From contig JAIEPK010000155.1 in the NCBI GenBank assembly GCA_019749875.1, forward strand, positions 1-35,320: DNA of 35,320 nucleotides, in the 5' to 3' direction. This DNA is from Candidatus Binatia bacterium (lineage in GTDB: Bacteria > Desulfobacterota > Binatia > UBA12015). The notes beneath the pieces were generated by a model. That model had not been told where the DNA came from. It ran no database searches and saw only the letters and a list, made by a program, of their open reading frames with translations. Shown one piece after another: positions 1-8,161 of the stretch. How positions within the stretch are numbered: the stretch's first letter is position 1; each line of letters begins with the position of its first letter. The translations under genes were made by a program, and so were the position numbers.

Positions 1-1
1 C

Positions 2-289
2 ACGCCGCTCGCCAAGGCCGCGGTCGCGCCGACCATCGCGCACCGCGTGGTGCCGCACTACCCCGAGACGGCGCGCATGCGCGGCATCGAGGGCCAGGTC
101 GTCATCGAAGCCGTGATCGCGCGCGACGGCACCGTCGAGCCCGGCGTCAAGATCATCCAGTCCATTCCCGCCCTGGACGAGGCCGCCATCGAGGCGTTCC
201 GCCAGTGGCGCTTCACCCCGGGACGCGACGCGAGCGGCAAGCCGCTGCGCGTGATCCTGCAGGCTCCCGTTCGCTTCGTGCTCCGCTGA
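2..289 (+). CDS. TonB-family energy transducer, C-terminal end (partial)
   Basis: The reading frame is open from the left edge and ends at TGA 287-289, so only the last 95 codons are present. The visible part is a TonB C-terminal domain: a P-H-Y-P-E-T-A-R box, then GIEGQVVIEAVI, a DGTV turn, a SIPALDEAAIEAF helix and the closing QWRFTP signature, ending in a final beta strand. This domain reaches across the periplasm and touches the TonB box of outer-membrane receptors. The missing N-terminus should carry the membrane anchor and a proline-rich linker. exbB and exbD follow directly, so this is the transducer of a complete TonB-ExbB-ExbD system. A GTG at 47 could be read as a start but lies inside the conserved domain and is not the true one. 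Confidence 0.9.
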   Translation, partial: TPLAKAAVAPTIAHRVVPHYPETARMRGIEGQVVIEAVIARDGTVEPGVKIIQSIPALDEAAIEAFRQWRFTPGRDASGKPLRVILQAPVRFVLR

Positions 290-312
290 GGGCCTCTCTC
301 GAGGAAGGCTTC

Positions 313-1029
313 ATGCAGTTCTCCATCGTCGATCTCTGGCTCGCGACCGGCCCCGTCGGCAGGCTCGTCGTCCTCACGCTGCTCGCGATGTCGATCGCGT
401 CGATCTCGGTCGGCACCGAGCGCCTGCTCGCGCTGCGGCGCGCGCGACGTCTCTCGGCCGAGTTCCTCGCCGCGTGGCGCGACCGCGAAGAGCGTCCGTG
501 GAGCGGTGCCGTCGACGTCGCACCGGGTCCCGCCGATGCGTCACCCGCGGCGATCCTGCTGCGCGGCCTCGGCAACATCCTCGATCAGGGCATGCCGCAG
601 GAGATCGCGGAAAAGGCCTACGACCGGACTACCCGACGCCTGCTGCTCGCCTCGAGCGCACAGCTCCGCCGCGGCCTCGGCTTCCTCGCGACCGTCGGCT
701 CGACGGCGCCGTTCATCGGCCTCTTCGGAACGGTGCTCGGCATCGTCAACGCGTTCGCGCAGATGGCGTCGACCGGCCAGGGCGGCCTCGCCGTGGTCGC
801 GGGCGGCATCGCGGAGGCGCTGGTGACGACCGCGCTCGGCATCCTCGCCGCGATCCCGGCCTTGTGGATGTACAACAGCCTGAGCGGCGGCATCGTGGCG
901 CTCATGACCGAGATCGAGTGCGCCGCGGAGGAGCTCGCGGTGTCGGCGCTCGGTGCGGAGTACGCGGCACCGCTGCCCACGCCGCGACTCGTGCGGCGCG
1001 CCGCCGGCGGCCGGAGCGACGCGCGATGA
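313..1029 (+). CDS. exbB: ExbB/TolQ-type proton channel subunit
   Basis: 238 aa inner-membrane MotA/TolQ/ExbB-family protein. With ExbD it forms the proton channel that powers TonB. The ATG at 313 is preceded by GAGGAAGG at a good distance, and it lies just after the TonB-like gene stop. The protein has an N-terminal membrane helix (about residues 15-35), a cytoplasmic loop, then the family core: FLATVGSTAPFIGLFGTVLGI as the second membrane segment, and AGGIAEALVTTALGILAAIPA as the third. The short C-terminal tail is Arg-rich. Its stop codon overlaps the exbD start (ATGA), which indicates translational coupling. The TolQ alternative is less likely because the upstream gene ends in a TonB domain and no tolA, tolB or pal is present. 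Confidence 0.93.
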   Translation: MQFSIVDLWLATGPVGRLVVLTLLAMSIASISVGTERLLALRRARRLSAEFLAAWRDREERPWSGAVDVAPGPADASPAAILLRGLGNILDQGMPQEIAEKAYDRTTRRLLLASSAQLRRGLGFLATVGSTAPFIGLFGTVLGIVNAFAQMASTGQGGLAVVAGGIAEALVTTALGILAAIPALWMYNSLSGGIVALMTEIECAAEELAVSALGAEYAAPLPTPRLVRRAAGGRSDAR

Positions 1030-1445
1030 CCGGCCCGACGATCGACGACGGCGGCTTCCGCGCCGAGATCAACGTCACACCGCTGGTCGACGTGGTGCTC
1101 GTGCTGCTGGTGATCTTCATGGTGGTGACGCCGCTCATGAAGCAGGAGCAGCCCATCGACCTGCCGATCACGCGCGCGAGCCGTCCGGCCGAGGACACGC
1201 GCCAGCTCACGCTGACGATCGCCGCCGACGGCGGCTTGACGCTCGACGGTGCCGCGATCGCGCAGGACCGGCTCGGCGAGCGGCTCGAGGCGGTGTTCGC
1301 GGGACGCGAGGACCGCACGGTCTTCCTCGCCGCCGACAAGAGCCTGCCCTACGCGACCGTGGTGGAGGTCATCGACGCCTGCCGCGCGGCCGGCGTGTCG
1401 GCGATCGGGCTCGTGACCCAGAAGGCACCGCCCGCGGGTGCTTGA
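1026..1445 (+). CDS. exbD: ExbD/TolR-type biopolymer transport protein
   Basis: 139 aa partner of ExbB. A short cytoplasmic N-terminus with the motif INVTPLVDVVLVLLVIFMVV carries the single membrane helix. The Asp in PLVDVVLV is the family's essential proton-carrying residue. A periplasmic domain follows (about residues 50-135), ending in the typical VIDACRAAGVSAIGLVT segment. The ATG at 1026 overlaps the exbB stop by four bases. The next gene may begin at a GTG inside the last codons of exbD, so the operon probably continues into the hydrolase. Length and motif order are normal for the family. Confidence 0.93.
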   Translation: MTGPTIDDGGFRAEINVTPLVDVVLVLLVIFMVVTPLMKQEQPIDLPITRASRPAEDTRQLTLTIAADGGLTLDGAAIAQDRLGERLEAVFAGREDRTVFLAADKSLPYATVVEVIDACRAAGVSAIGLVTQKAPPAGA

Positions 1446-2562
1446 CGCGGCGTCCGCGCGCTCGCGCTGGTCGATGCACCCGCGCCGCGGGCGAGCACGC
1501 AGGCCGCGGCTCGCCGTGCAGCGCTCGCTCGCCGCCCTCGCGCTCGCCGCGCTCGTTCTGTACGGCATCGCTGCGGACGGGGTGGCGATGGCGATCGAGG
1601 GTGCACGGCGCGACGCCGACGGCAGGTTTCTCAACACGGCGGGCGAGCTCGGCTTCGCCGACCCGACGGTCACGCTGCCGTTCTTCGCGCGCCGTCTCGG
1701 CTCGATGCTCACCGGGCGCAGCGGGCACCCCGAGACGGTCGCCAACGACGGCGCGTTCCTGCGCGAGAACGCCCGCCACAGCGTGCCGACCGTGACCTGG
1801 ATCGGGCACGCGACCCTGCTCGTGCAGATGGACCACGCGAGCTTCCTGACCGACCCCATCTGGTCCGACCGCGCGAGCCCCGTCGGCTTCACCGGACCGA
1901 AGCGCGCGCAGGCGCCCGGCGTCGAGATCGAGGATCTGCCGCCGATCGACTTCGTGCTCGTGTCGCACAACCACTACGACCACCTCGACGTCGACACGCT
2001 GGCGACGCTCGCGAAGCGCGACCCGCACACGCTGTTCGTCGTGCCGCTCGAGAACGCGGTCACGCTGCGCGACGCCGGCGTGTCGAACGTCGTCGAGCTC
2101 GACTGGGGCGCGTCGGTCGAGATCGCGGGCCTGCGCGTGACGTGCCTGCCGACGCAGCACTGGAGCGGCCGCGGCCTCCTCGACCGCCGCGTGACCTTGT
2201 GGGGCTCGTACGCCGTCGCCGGCCCCGAGCACCGCTTCTACTTCGCGGGCGACACCGGCTACTTCCCCGGCTTCGCCGAGATCGGCGCCGCGCACGGCCC
2301 GTTCGACCTCGCCGCCATGCCGATCGGCGCGTACGCGCCGGCCGAGATGATGCAGCACTGGCACATGAACCCGGAAGAGGCGCTGCAGGCGAGCCGCGAC
2401 GTGCGCGCGCAGCGCATCGTGCCGATCCACTTCGGGACGTTCGACCTGAGCGACGAGGAGCCCGACGAGCCGCCGCGGCGTCTGCTTGACGCGGCCGCCG
2501 CGGGCGGGATGGCGCGCGAGGACGTGTACCTGCTGAAGATCGGCGAGACGCGCGCGTTCTAG
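1438..2562 (+). CDS. Metallo-beta-lactamase-fold hydrolase, NAPE-PLD/UlaG-like
   Basis: Metal-dependent hydrolase of 374 aa if started at GTG 1438, which overlaps exbD by 8 bases, or 362 aa from ATG 1474. Neither start has a strong ribosome site. A hydrophobic segment near residues 28-48 looks like a signal anchor. The core begins at TWIGHATLLVQM and LTDPIWSDRASP, then SHNHYDHLD supplies the metal ligands His177, His179, Asp181 and His182. Later ligand regions are LPTQHWSGRG, FAGDTGYFPGF and VPIHFGTFDL. This order matches bacterial homologues of N-acylphosphatidylethanolamine phospholipase D, so a lipid or phosphodiester substrate is plausible, but the substrate cannot be read from sequence. 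Overlap with exbD suggests co-transcription. A link to TonB-dependent uptake is only inferred. Confidence 0.85.
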   Translation: MLDAASARSRWSMHPRRGRARRPRLAVQRSLAALALAALVLYGIAADGVAMAIEGARRDADGRFLNTAGELGFADPTVTLPFFARRLGSMLTGRSGHPETVANDGAFLRENARHSVPTVTWIGHATLLVQMDHASFLTDPIWSDRASPVGFTGPKRAQAPGVEIEDLPPIDFVLVSHNHYDHLDVDTLATLAKRDPHTLFVVPLENAVTLRDAGVSNVVELDWGASVEIAGLRVTCLPTQHWSGRGLLDRRVTLWGSYAVAGPEHRFYFAGDTGYFPGFAEIGAAHGPFDLAAMPIGAYAPAEMMQHWHMNPEEALQASRDVRAQRIVPIHFGTFDLSDEEPDEPPRRLLDAAAAGGMAREDVYLLKIGETRAF

Positions 2563-2790
2563 TCCGGCCGCGCCTCTTCGCCAGCGACCGCGCGGCGGGC
2601 ATTCCGCGGTGCTCCGGACAGCAAAGGACGCGGCGTTCGCCCGCGCTCCGGCAGAACCGCTCATCTTTGCCATTGCACGGTCGTGCCGGATGGGGTGTGG
2701 TGGTCTCGTGGGTGCGCTTGACGACGAGTCGTGCCGGGGAGGTGAAGTGCCAGCAAGGTGGGCACGGGTGTCTCGTCGAAGGGACCGCGC

Positions 2791-3204
2791 ATGAACGACT
2801 TGACGCCCATCGTCTGGTCGGCGGAGTTCAGCGTCGGCGTTCCCGAGTTCGACCGGCAGCACCACCAGATCATCGACGTGATCAACCGGATGCTCGCCTC
2901 GCGCGAGACGTCGCCGCACTCGGAGACCGTATCGGACGCCCTCGACGAGCTGAGCCGCTTCGCCGACCGCCACTTCAAGGCCGAGGAAGCGTTCCTCACC
3001 GAGCGCAACTACTCCGCACTGGAGGAGCAGAAGGCGAGCCACCAGCTGTTCCGGCGGCGCACCCTCGAGCTGTGCCAGATGGCGCTCGAGCATACGTCGT
3101 CGACGCCGTCCGAGCTGCTCGCGTTCGTGCGCGGCTGGTGGGTGCGGCACATCCTCGAAGCGGACCGGCGCTACGCGCGCGAGCTCGGGCTGCTGCCGGG
3201 CTGA
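2791..3204 (+). CDS. Bacteriohemerythrin
   Basis: 137 aa single-domain hemerythrin, a four-helix bundle that binds O2 at a non-haem di-iron site. The ATG at 2791 is preceded by GAAGGGAC. Family signatures are clear: W9-S-x-x-F-S-V-G-V-x-E-F-D, then QHH (His24), HFKAEE (His61, Glu65), KASH (His84) and HILEAD (His120, Asp125). The usual fifth His, the first one in the common E-H-K-x-x-H motif, is Gln80 here (EQKASH). One iron ligand may therefore be missing or replaced, which could change the metal content or the chemistry. The gene stands alone: a 228-nt gap separates it from the hydrolase, and the remnant of pheT follows. A role in O2 or NO binding is the default guess. Confidence 0.9.
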   Translation: MNDLTPIVWSAEFSVGVPEFDRQHHQIIDVINRMLASRETSPHSETVSDALDELSRFADRHFKAEEAFLTERNYSALEEQKASHQLFRRRTLELCQMALEHTSSTPSELLAFVRGWWVRHILEADRRYARELGLLPG

Positions 3205-3208
3205 GGCT

Positions 3209-3229
3209 GGCCGCTCGCGGAGCGCGGCC
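3209..3229 (+). terminator. Possible hairpin after the hemerythrin gene
   Basis: Five bases after the hemerythrin stop, GGCCGC (3209-3214) can pair with GCGGCC (3224-3229) around a 9-base loop. No T-run follows, so it is at best an atypical terminator. In DNA this GC-rich such hairpins arise easily by chance. Confidence 0.25.
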
Positions 3230-3500
3230 CGACGCCGCGCCAGCGCTGCAGCGAGAGATCGGCGCGCGCCGCGCCCGGCAGGTAGCAGCCGCGGTCGAGC
3301 GGACGCAGCTCGATCGCGACGTCGAGGTAGAACGCGACGTAGCTCAGCACCGAGTGCAGGTCCGAGAGGCGCCTTGGGGTGCGCGACCAGCGCGCCGAGC
3401 AGCGGCTCGGTGCGGCTCAGGTGGTTCTCGTCGTCGTCGCGCACGACGGCCTCGCTGACGTCGAACACGCGGTGCGGGTACGCCGTCTTCGCGTCGGCGA
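3225..3500 (-). pseudogene. Decayed duplicate of an internal/C-terminal piece of pheT
   Basis: This stretch is a near copy of the intact pheT at about 4428-4741, in the same orientation. Between 3274-3497 and 4513-4738 I count about a dozen mismatches plus one 2-base gap (near 3370). Read on the minus strand it gives AKTAYPHRVFDVSEAVVR and DDDENHLSRTEPLLGALVAHP, then loses frame at the gap. A second frame regains RGCYLPG. Beyond that the match fades, with an eroded LQRW where pheT has LERW. No start or stop fits a working gene. It equals roughly PheT residues 443-515, with a worn tail to about 550. It lies about 1 kb beyond the 3' end of the real pheT, with the dienelactone hydrolase gene between them. 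It may be a relic of duplication or of a recombination event. Confidence 0.85.
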
Positions 3501-3614
3501 GACGCGCCCATTCTGATCGGAGTCATCGGCCTCGCTCCCGGGCACCTCGCAGACGACCGCGGGCGGGCTTGGACAAGGTCGCTCGGGACCCGGCGTCGCG
3601 GTATCAGGGGCGCC

Positions 3615-4343
3615 ATGAAGATCACGACCGAGCCGGTGGAGATCGCCGGGGTTCGCTGCCTCGTCGCCGCCCCCGCGCAGAAGTCCGCGACCGGGCGATT
3701 CCCCGCGATCCTCGCGTACTCCGACATCTTCCAGCTCACGCCGCCGCACGTGCGGATCGTGCAAAGACTTGCAGGCTACGGCTTCGTCGTGGTCGCACCC
3801 GAGATCTACACCCGCATCGAGCCCGCCGGCACGGTGCTGGACTTCGAGAAGGATCGCGAGCGCGCGCTCGCCGACGCCGAGAAGGTCGCGCTCGCGGACC
3901 TCGACCGGGACGTGCGCGCCGTTCTCGCCGCGGTGGCGCAGCGCAGCGACGTCGAGCCCACGAAGATTGGTGTCATCGGCTGGTGCTTCGGCGGGCACGT
4001 CGCGTTTCGCGCCGCGATGTTGCCGGAGGTCAGGGCGACGGCGTGCTGCTACGGCACCGGCATCCACAACGGCGAGCTCGGCGCGTCCAGGGACGCCGGC
4101 TCCCTCGAGCGCGCGCACGAGATCCGCGGCGAGCTGCTGCTCGTCTGGGGACGGAACGATCCGCACATCCCGGCCGACGGTCGCGCGCGCATCCACCGCC
4201 GGCTCGACGAGGCCGGCGTGCGCTTCGAGGCGCGCCTCTACGACGCCGAGCACACGTTCATGCGCGACGAAGGCGCTCGCTACGATGCCGAGGCGTCGGA
4301 TCGCGCGTTCGCTGCCGTGCTCGATCTCTTCCGCCGGATGTAG
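3615..4343 (+). CDS. Dienelactone hydrolase family protein
   Basis: 242 aa alpha/beta hydrolase of the DLH family, which classically hydrolyses dienelactones to maleylacetate in haloaromatic breakdown. Many members have other esterase roles. The nucleophile elbow is G-W-C-F-G-G with Cys124. Asp182 in GRNDPHIP and His213 in DAEHTFMRDE complete the Cys-Asp-His triad. Length is normal for the family (about 230-250 aa). The start ATG 3615 has GGGGCG just upstream, a modest ribosome site. The gene is convergent with pheT, with only 27 bases between the two stops and no clear terminator there. No other catabolic genes lie nearby, so the pathway is not indicated. Confidence 0.9.
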   Translation: MKITTEPVEIAGVRCLVAAPAQKSATGRFPAILAYSDIFQLTPPHVRIVQRLAGYGFVVVAPEIYTRIEPAGTVLDFEKDRERALADAEKVALADLDRDVRAVLAAVAQRSDVEPTKIGVIGWCFGGHVAFRAAMLPEVRATACCYGTGIHNGELGASRDAGSLERAHEIRGELLLVWGRNDPHIPADGRARIHRRLDEAGVRFEARLYDAEHTFMRDEGARYDAEASDRAFAAVLDLFRRM

Positions 4344-4370
4344 CTTCGCGCCGGTGACCGCGCTCGCCGG

Positions 4371-6068
4371 CTAGCGTGCGTCGGGGAGAGCGCTGATGCG
4401 CAGCTCGAGGTACGAGGCGGGCATCTTGACGCCCCAGCGCTCGAGGACCTCTGGGTGCAGCTCGCCGAGCATGCCGACGGACTTGCCGTCGAGCACCAGC
4501 TCCGCACCGCGGCCCGGCAGGAAGCAGCCGCGGTCGAGCGGCCGCAGCTCGATCGCCACGTCGAGGTAGAACGCGACGTAGCTCAGCACCGAGTGCAGGT
4601 CCGAGAAGCGCGCCTCGGGGTGCGCGACCAGCGCGCCGAGCAGCGGCTCGGTGCGGCTCAGGTGGTTCTCGTCGTCGTCGCGGACCACGGCCTCGCCGAC
4701 CTCGAAGACGCGGTGCGGGTACGCGGTCTTGGCGCTGCGCTCCTCGACCGCGAGCAGCGACGCGAGCAGCGTCGGGCGCAGCGCCGCGTAGCTCTCGCTC
4801 ATCGGGTTCTCGATCGCGACGACTTGCGAACCGTCGAGGCGGAGCCGCTCGGTGATGTCGACCTTCGAGCACAGGACGTTGGCGATGATCTCCTCGAAGC
4901 CGAGGCCGATCATCAGCTCGCGGACCTTGTCCTCGAGGAGCGTCAGGGTCGCGAGGCGGCCCGGTGTGAAGCGCGCCGGCCAGATCGGCTCGAGCGTGTT
5001 GACGCCGACGACGACCGCGAGGTCCTCGATGGCGTCGACCGGGTGCATGTAGTCCTGGCGGTACGGCGGCGTGCTGACGCGCGTCGTGTGCTTGGCGGTC
5101 GCGCTCTTCGCGACGTCGCAGCCGTAGGCGCGGAGCTGCTTCGCGATCTCGTCGTGCGAGAGCTCGCCGCCGAGCAGGCGGTTGAAGTCGTCGTTCGGGA
5201 CCTCGACCTCGTTGGGCAGCGGGTACGGCGCGCGCACCTCGCGACCGAACGGCGTGTCGAACGGGTACTCGACGACCATCGGCTCGATGGTCCAGCCGCG
5301 GTCTTCCAGGTCGACGGCGAGGATGTTCTCGACCAGCAGCACGCTCCGGAGATCCGTGCCGGTGGCCTCGACGAAGAGCTCGGTGTCGCCCGCGACAACT
5401 TCACCGATGGCGCGCGAGTTGATGATCGGCGGGAAGGACAGGATCTGGTCGTTCGCGTCCTGCAGCAGCGGCACCAGCGGCTTGCCGGCGAGGATGTGCG
5501 CGTACTCCTTGCCCTTCGGGTGCTGCTCCAGGATCTGCGCGAGGTTCAGCTCGTCGTCCATGCCGAGCGGGACGAACTTCGCGGTTCTGGGATCGACCAT
5601 CCGGTAGTGCACCGGGAACGCGATCTTCTGCGCGCGGTAGATGCCGACCGAGACCGTCTTCCGCTTCGCGCCGTAGCCGTCGCAGAGCTTCTCCTGCGAT
5701 TGGATCAGCTCGGCGAGCGACGCGTCGGTGACCGCGGGTCCGCGCGCGATGAAGCCCGCGACGTACGGGCGGATGTCGGCGGCCTTCGCGTCGGCGAGGA
5801 TCTTCTTGCCGCCGGGTGTGGCAGCGAACGCAGCGTGCGTCTCCGTCTTGCCGCGCCGGCGCGCGCGGATCTGGCGCGCGATGCCGGCCGCGGACCACAG
5901 GTCCGGACGGTTGGTGTCGTTGAGCTCGATGCGCGTGCGGCCGGTGGTCGGGTCCGGGCCCTTGAACTCGCCCTTCACCAGCTCCAGGTCGTCCTCGATG
6001 CGCGCGGGCTGATAGCCGTCGCCCACCAGCGCGTAGAAGTCGTCGAGGTCCACGAGAATCGTCGGCAT
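4371..6068 (-). CDS. pheT: Phenylalanyl-tRNA synthetase beta chain, archaeal/eukaryotic type
   Basis: 565 aa. Bacterial PheT is normally about 790 aa with an N-terminal tRNA-binding domain and a C-terminal anticodon-binding domain. This one has neither, and starts directly with MPTILVDLDDFYALVG as in archaeal and cytosolic eukaryotic enzymes. It contains the early RIELNDTNRPDLWSAAGIAR block, a B3/4 region (about 90-270) for editing of mischarged tRNA, and a B5 region (about 300-370, TPPYRQDYMHPVDAIEDLAV). The catalytic-like core ends with RTEPLLGALVAHPEARFSDL and LGELHPEVLERWGV. It forms a heterotetramer with PheS in the cytoplasm and charges tRNA-Phe. It lies 17 bases downstream of pheS in one operon. 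Transfer from an archaeal-type source, ancient or recent, is the likely origin. Confidence 0.93.
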   Translation of the reverse strand: MPTILVDLDDFYALVGDGYQPARIEDDLELVKGEFKGPDPTTGRTRIELNDTNRPDLWSAAGIARQIRARRRGKTETHAAFAATPGGKKILADAKAADIRPYVAGFIARGPAVTDASLAELIQSQEKLCDGYGAKRKTVSVGIYRAQKIAFPVHYRMVDPRTAKFVPLGMDDELNLAQILEQHPKGKEYAHILAGKPLVPLLQDANDQILSFPPIINSRAIGEVVAGDTELFVEATGTDLRSVLLVENILAVDLEDRGWTIEPMVVEYPFDTPFGREVRAPYPLPNEVEVPNDDFNRLLGGELSHDEIAKQLRAYGCDVAKSATAKHTTRVSTPPYRQDYMHPVDAIEDLAVVVGVNTLEPIWPARFTPGRLATLTLLEDKVRELMIGLGFEEIIANVLCSKVDITERLRLDGSQVVAIENPMSESYAALRPTLLASLLAVEERSAKTAYPHRVFEVGEAVVRDDDENHLSRTEPLLGALVAHPEARFSDLHSVLSYVAFYLDVAIELRPLDRGCFLPGRGAELVLDGKSVGMLGELHPEVLERWGVKMPASYLELRISALPDAR

Positions 6069-6085
6069 CGTCGTCGCTCGCTCGT

Positions 6086-7621
6086 CTAGCCGAGGATCGG
6101 GCTCTTGCGGCTGCGCAGGAAGTCCAGGTCGGGCGAGAACAGATCGCGGATGTCGTCGATGCCGAGCGCGACCATCGCCATGCGGTCGAGGCCGAGGCCC
6201 CACGCGATGACCGGAACGTCGATGCCGAACGGCTTCGTGACTTCGGGGCGGAAGATGCCGCCGCCGCCCAGCTCCATCCAGCCGATCTTCGGGTGGCGCA
6301 TGTGCGCCTCGACACTTGGTTCGGTGAACGGGAAGTAACCGGGAGTGAAGTACATCTCCTCGGCGCGCGCGATCTCCAGGCCGAAGAGCTTCATCAGGCC
6401 CAGCAGGTGGCGGAGGTGGACCTCCTCGCCGAGGACGATGCCCTCGATCTGGAAGAAGTCCGGCGCGTGCGTGGCGTCGACGTCGTCGAAGCGGAAGCAG
6501 CGCGCGATCGCGAAGTACTTGCCGGGGATGTTCGGGTTCTTGCCGAGCTGTCTCGCCGAGAGTGCCGTGCCTTGCGATCGCAGGATGAGTCTTCTGGTCG
6601 CGTCCCGGTCGAAGGGATAGCGCCAGCCGATGGATCCCGTCGCGCCGCCGTTCTCGTGCGCCGCGGCGACGTTGGAGGCCGCCGGCTCCGGCAGGTCCTT
6701 CGCGCGCGGCATGCCCTCGACGAAGTAGACGTCGTGGATCGCGCGCGCCGGGTGGAACTGCGGCATGAAGAGCGCGTCGTTGTTCCAGAACTCCGACTCG
6801 ACGATCGAGCCGCGCATCTCCTCGAAGCCGAAGGAGATCAGCTTGCGGCGGACGGCGTCGAGGAACTCGCGGTAGGGGTGTCTTCGGCCGCCCGTGCTGC
6901 GTGGGGGCGGGATCTGGAGGTTGTAGGCGCGGAACTTCACGTTCCGCCAGGAGCCGTCGCGCAGCATCTCGGGCGTGAGCTGCGAGACCTCGTCGGCGAC
7001 GTCGCCTGCTTTGGCTGCGAGGTCCCTGCCGAGGGCCGTGAGCTGGAGGGTGCGGCGCTTCTGCTCGCCGCGGCGGATGCCGAGGGAGGCCTTGCCGGGC
7101 TTGCCGGCGAGGTCGGTCGCGCGCTTCCACTCTCTTGCGCCGAGATCGCTCTCGAAGAAGCGCTCGCCGGTCGCGAGCTTCGTGACGAGCTGCTGGTCCG
7201 CCTCGATCGCCGACCAGTCGGCCTTGGCGACCAGCGTGAACTTGCCCTGCGCGACGGTGATGAGCTTCTGCTTCTTCAGCGCGCCGATCGCGGCGGAGAG
7301 GTCCTTCGCGTCGCCGAGGTCGGCCATCGCGGCGGGGCCCTGCTCGAGCTTGCGGCGGATCGCGAGCTCGGGGATCGCGTCCTTCGCGAACTGCTGGCCG
7401 GTCTCGTCGAGGGCGACGAAGGGGGTCGAGTCCTCGCTTGCGACCTCCACGGCGGCCTTGGCGAGGAGCCACTGGCTGGCCATGCGGGCCTGGGACTCCT
7501 GGATGGCGGCGAGCTCGGCGATGCGGGCCTCGCCGGCGGCGGCGTCCGTGCCGGCGAGGGCGCGGAGGACCTTGGCCTCGAGAGGGTGGAGTGTCGTGAG
7601 GAGGTCGGCGAGGTCGGTCAT
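6086..7621 (-). CDS. pheS: Phenylalanyl-tRNA synthetase alpha chain, archaeal/eukaryotic type
   Basis: 511 aa from ATG 7619-7621, much longer than bacterial PheS (about 340 aa). The extra N-terminal part (about 1-190) is the winged-helix region of the archaeal/cytosolic enzyme (LHPLEAKVLRAL, TVAQGKFTLV), instead of the bacterial coiled coil. The class II catalytic core follows: HPYREFLDAVRRKLISFGFEEM, MPQFHPARAIHDVYF (motif 1 region), CFRFDDVDATHAPDFFQIEG (motif 2), YFPFTEPSVEAHM, and motif 3 GLGLDRMAMV. It makes Phe-AMP and transfers Phe to tRNA-Phe. An upstream in-frame ATG at 7645 would add eight Arg-rich residues and is less likely. It is the first gene of the pheS-pheT operon. Spirochaetes are a known bacterial group with this enzyme type. 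Confidence 0.94.
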   Translation of the reverse strand: MTDLADLLTTLHPLEAKVLRALAGTDAAAGEARIAELAAIQESQARMASQWLLAKAAVEVASEDSTPFVALDETGQQFAKDAIPELAIRRKLEQGPAAMADLGDAKDLSAAIGALKKQKLITVAQGKFTLVAKADWSAIEADQQLVTKLATGERFFESDLGAREWKRATDLAGKPGKASLGIRRGEQKRRTLQLTALGRDLAAKAGDVADEVSQLTPEMLRDGSWRNVKFRAYNLQIPPPRSTGGRRHPYREFLDAVRRKLISFGFEEMRGSIVESEFWNNDALFMPQFHPARAIHDVYFVEGMPRAKDLPEPAASNVAAAHENGGATGSIGWRYPFDRDATRRLILRSQGTALSARQLGKNPNIPGKYFAIARCFRFDDVDATHAPDFFQIEGIVLGEEVHLRHLLGLMKLFGLEIARAEEMYFTPGYFPFTEPSVEAHMRHPKIGWMELGGGGIFRPEVTKPFGIDVPVIAWGLGLDRMAMVALGIDDIRDLFSPDLDFLRSRKSPILG

Positions 7622-8161
7622 GGCGGCTCGCGGCCGGGGCCGCAACCGCGTGTTTATCCGTCACGTCGTTGCGGCGCCATGGTGACGGCGGTGCGGCGCT
7701 CGCGGTGTGTGGAGCAGCGATCAGGACCGATCGCCTCCGAAGCGCGCGTCGCGTGATCGCGGCGATCGCTGCGGAGACGTCGCGGTTGCCATCCGTCAGT
7801 ATGGCGCCCATCGGGCGCGCACGCCCGGACACCTCGCGAATTCCGAGCGCGTGGACGTGCGGCGGCTGGTTGCAGGTGAAGCGTGTCAACAACAGCCGGC
7901 ACAAGCCCGGGAACCCTCCCATCCACGGCATCCGTCGCCGTCCGGCTCGTCCGTCCAATGCTCCGGTTATGGCGGCGCACCGGACCAAGTTTCGACGGCG
8001 TGTAGTTCAATAGATCGCCTCCGCCTTCGTCGCCCTGAAGACCGAAACACGGCAGGACTTGGCGGGAAAAACAGAAGGCGAGCGGGACTCCGTCAATCGG
8101 CGTCCGACCGTCGGGCCTCACCTCGACTGAGGTTTGCCCGCTGCGCGGGGTACTCACGACG
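7622..8161. other. 540-bp region with no supported gene
   Basis: This lies between the start of pheS and the end of the low-GC cassette-like gene. Open frames here have no domain signal and no consistent codon pattern. The pheS promoter should be at the left end, but I find no convincing -35/-10 pair. On the right side I looked for a second attC after the stop at 8162. Motifs such as GGTTATGG (near 7970) and GTGTCAAC (near 7883) are present, but no paired core boxes with a folded middle, so the end of the second cassette is unclear. Confidence 0.6.

Noticed and set aside
1369-3468. A 699-codon minus-strand frame opposite exbD, the hydrolase and the hemerythrin
   Set aside because: It is the antisense shadow of three strongly supported genes. 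Only the pheT-like start of its translation is real, and that is listed as a remnant.
7880-7980. An attC after the 208-aa gene
   Set aside because: GGTTATGG and GTGTCAAC can be paired in part, but the spacing and inner stem are poor and the gene's stop is about 190 bases away.
4371-7988. A continuous minus-strand reading frame of more than 1200 codons joining pheT and sequence upstream of pheS
   Set aside because: It is the pheT frame running open through pheS on the same strand because stops are rare at this GC. The upstream part has no domain and conflicts with the clear PheS frame.
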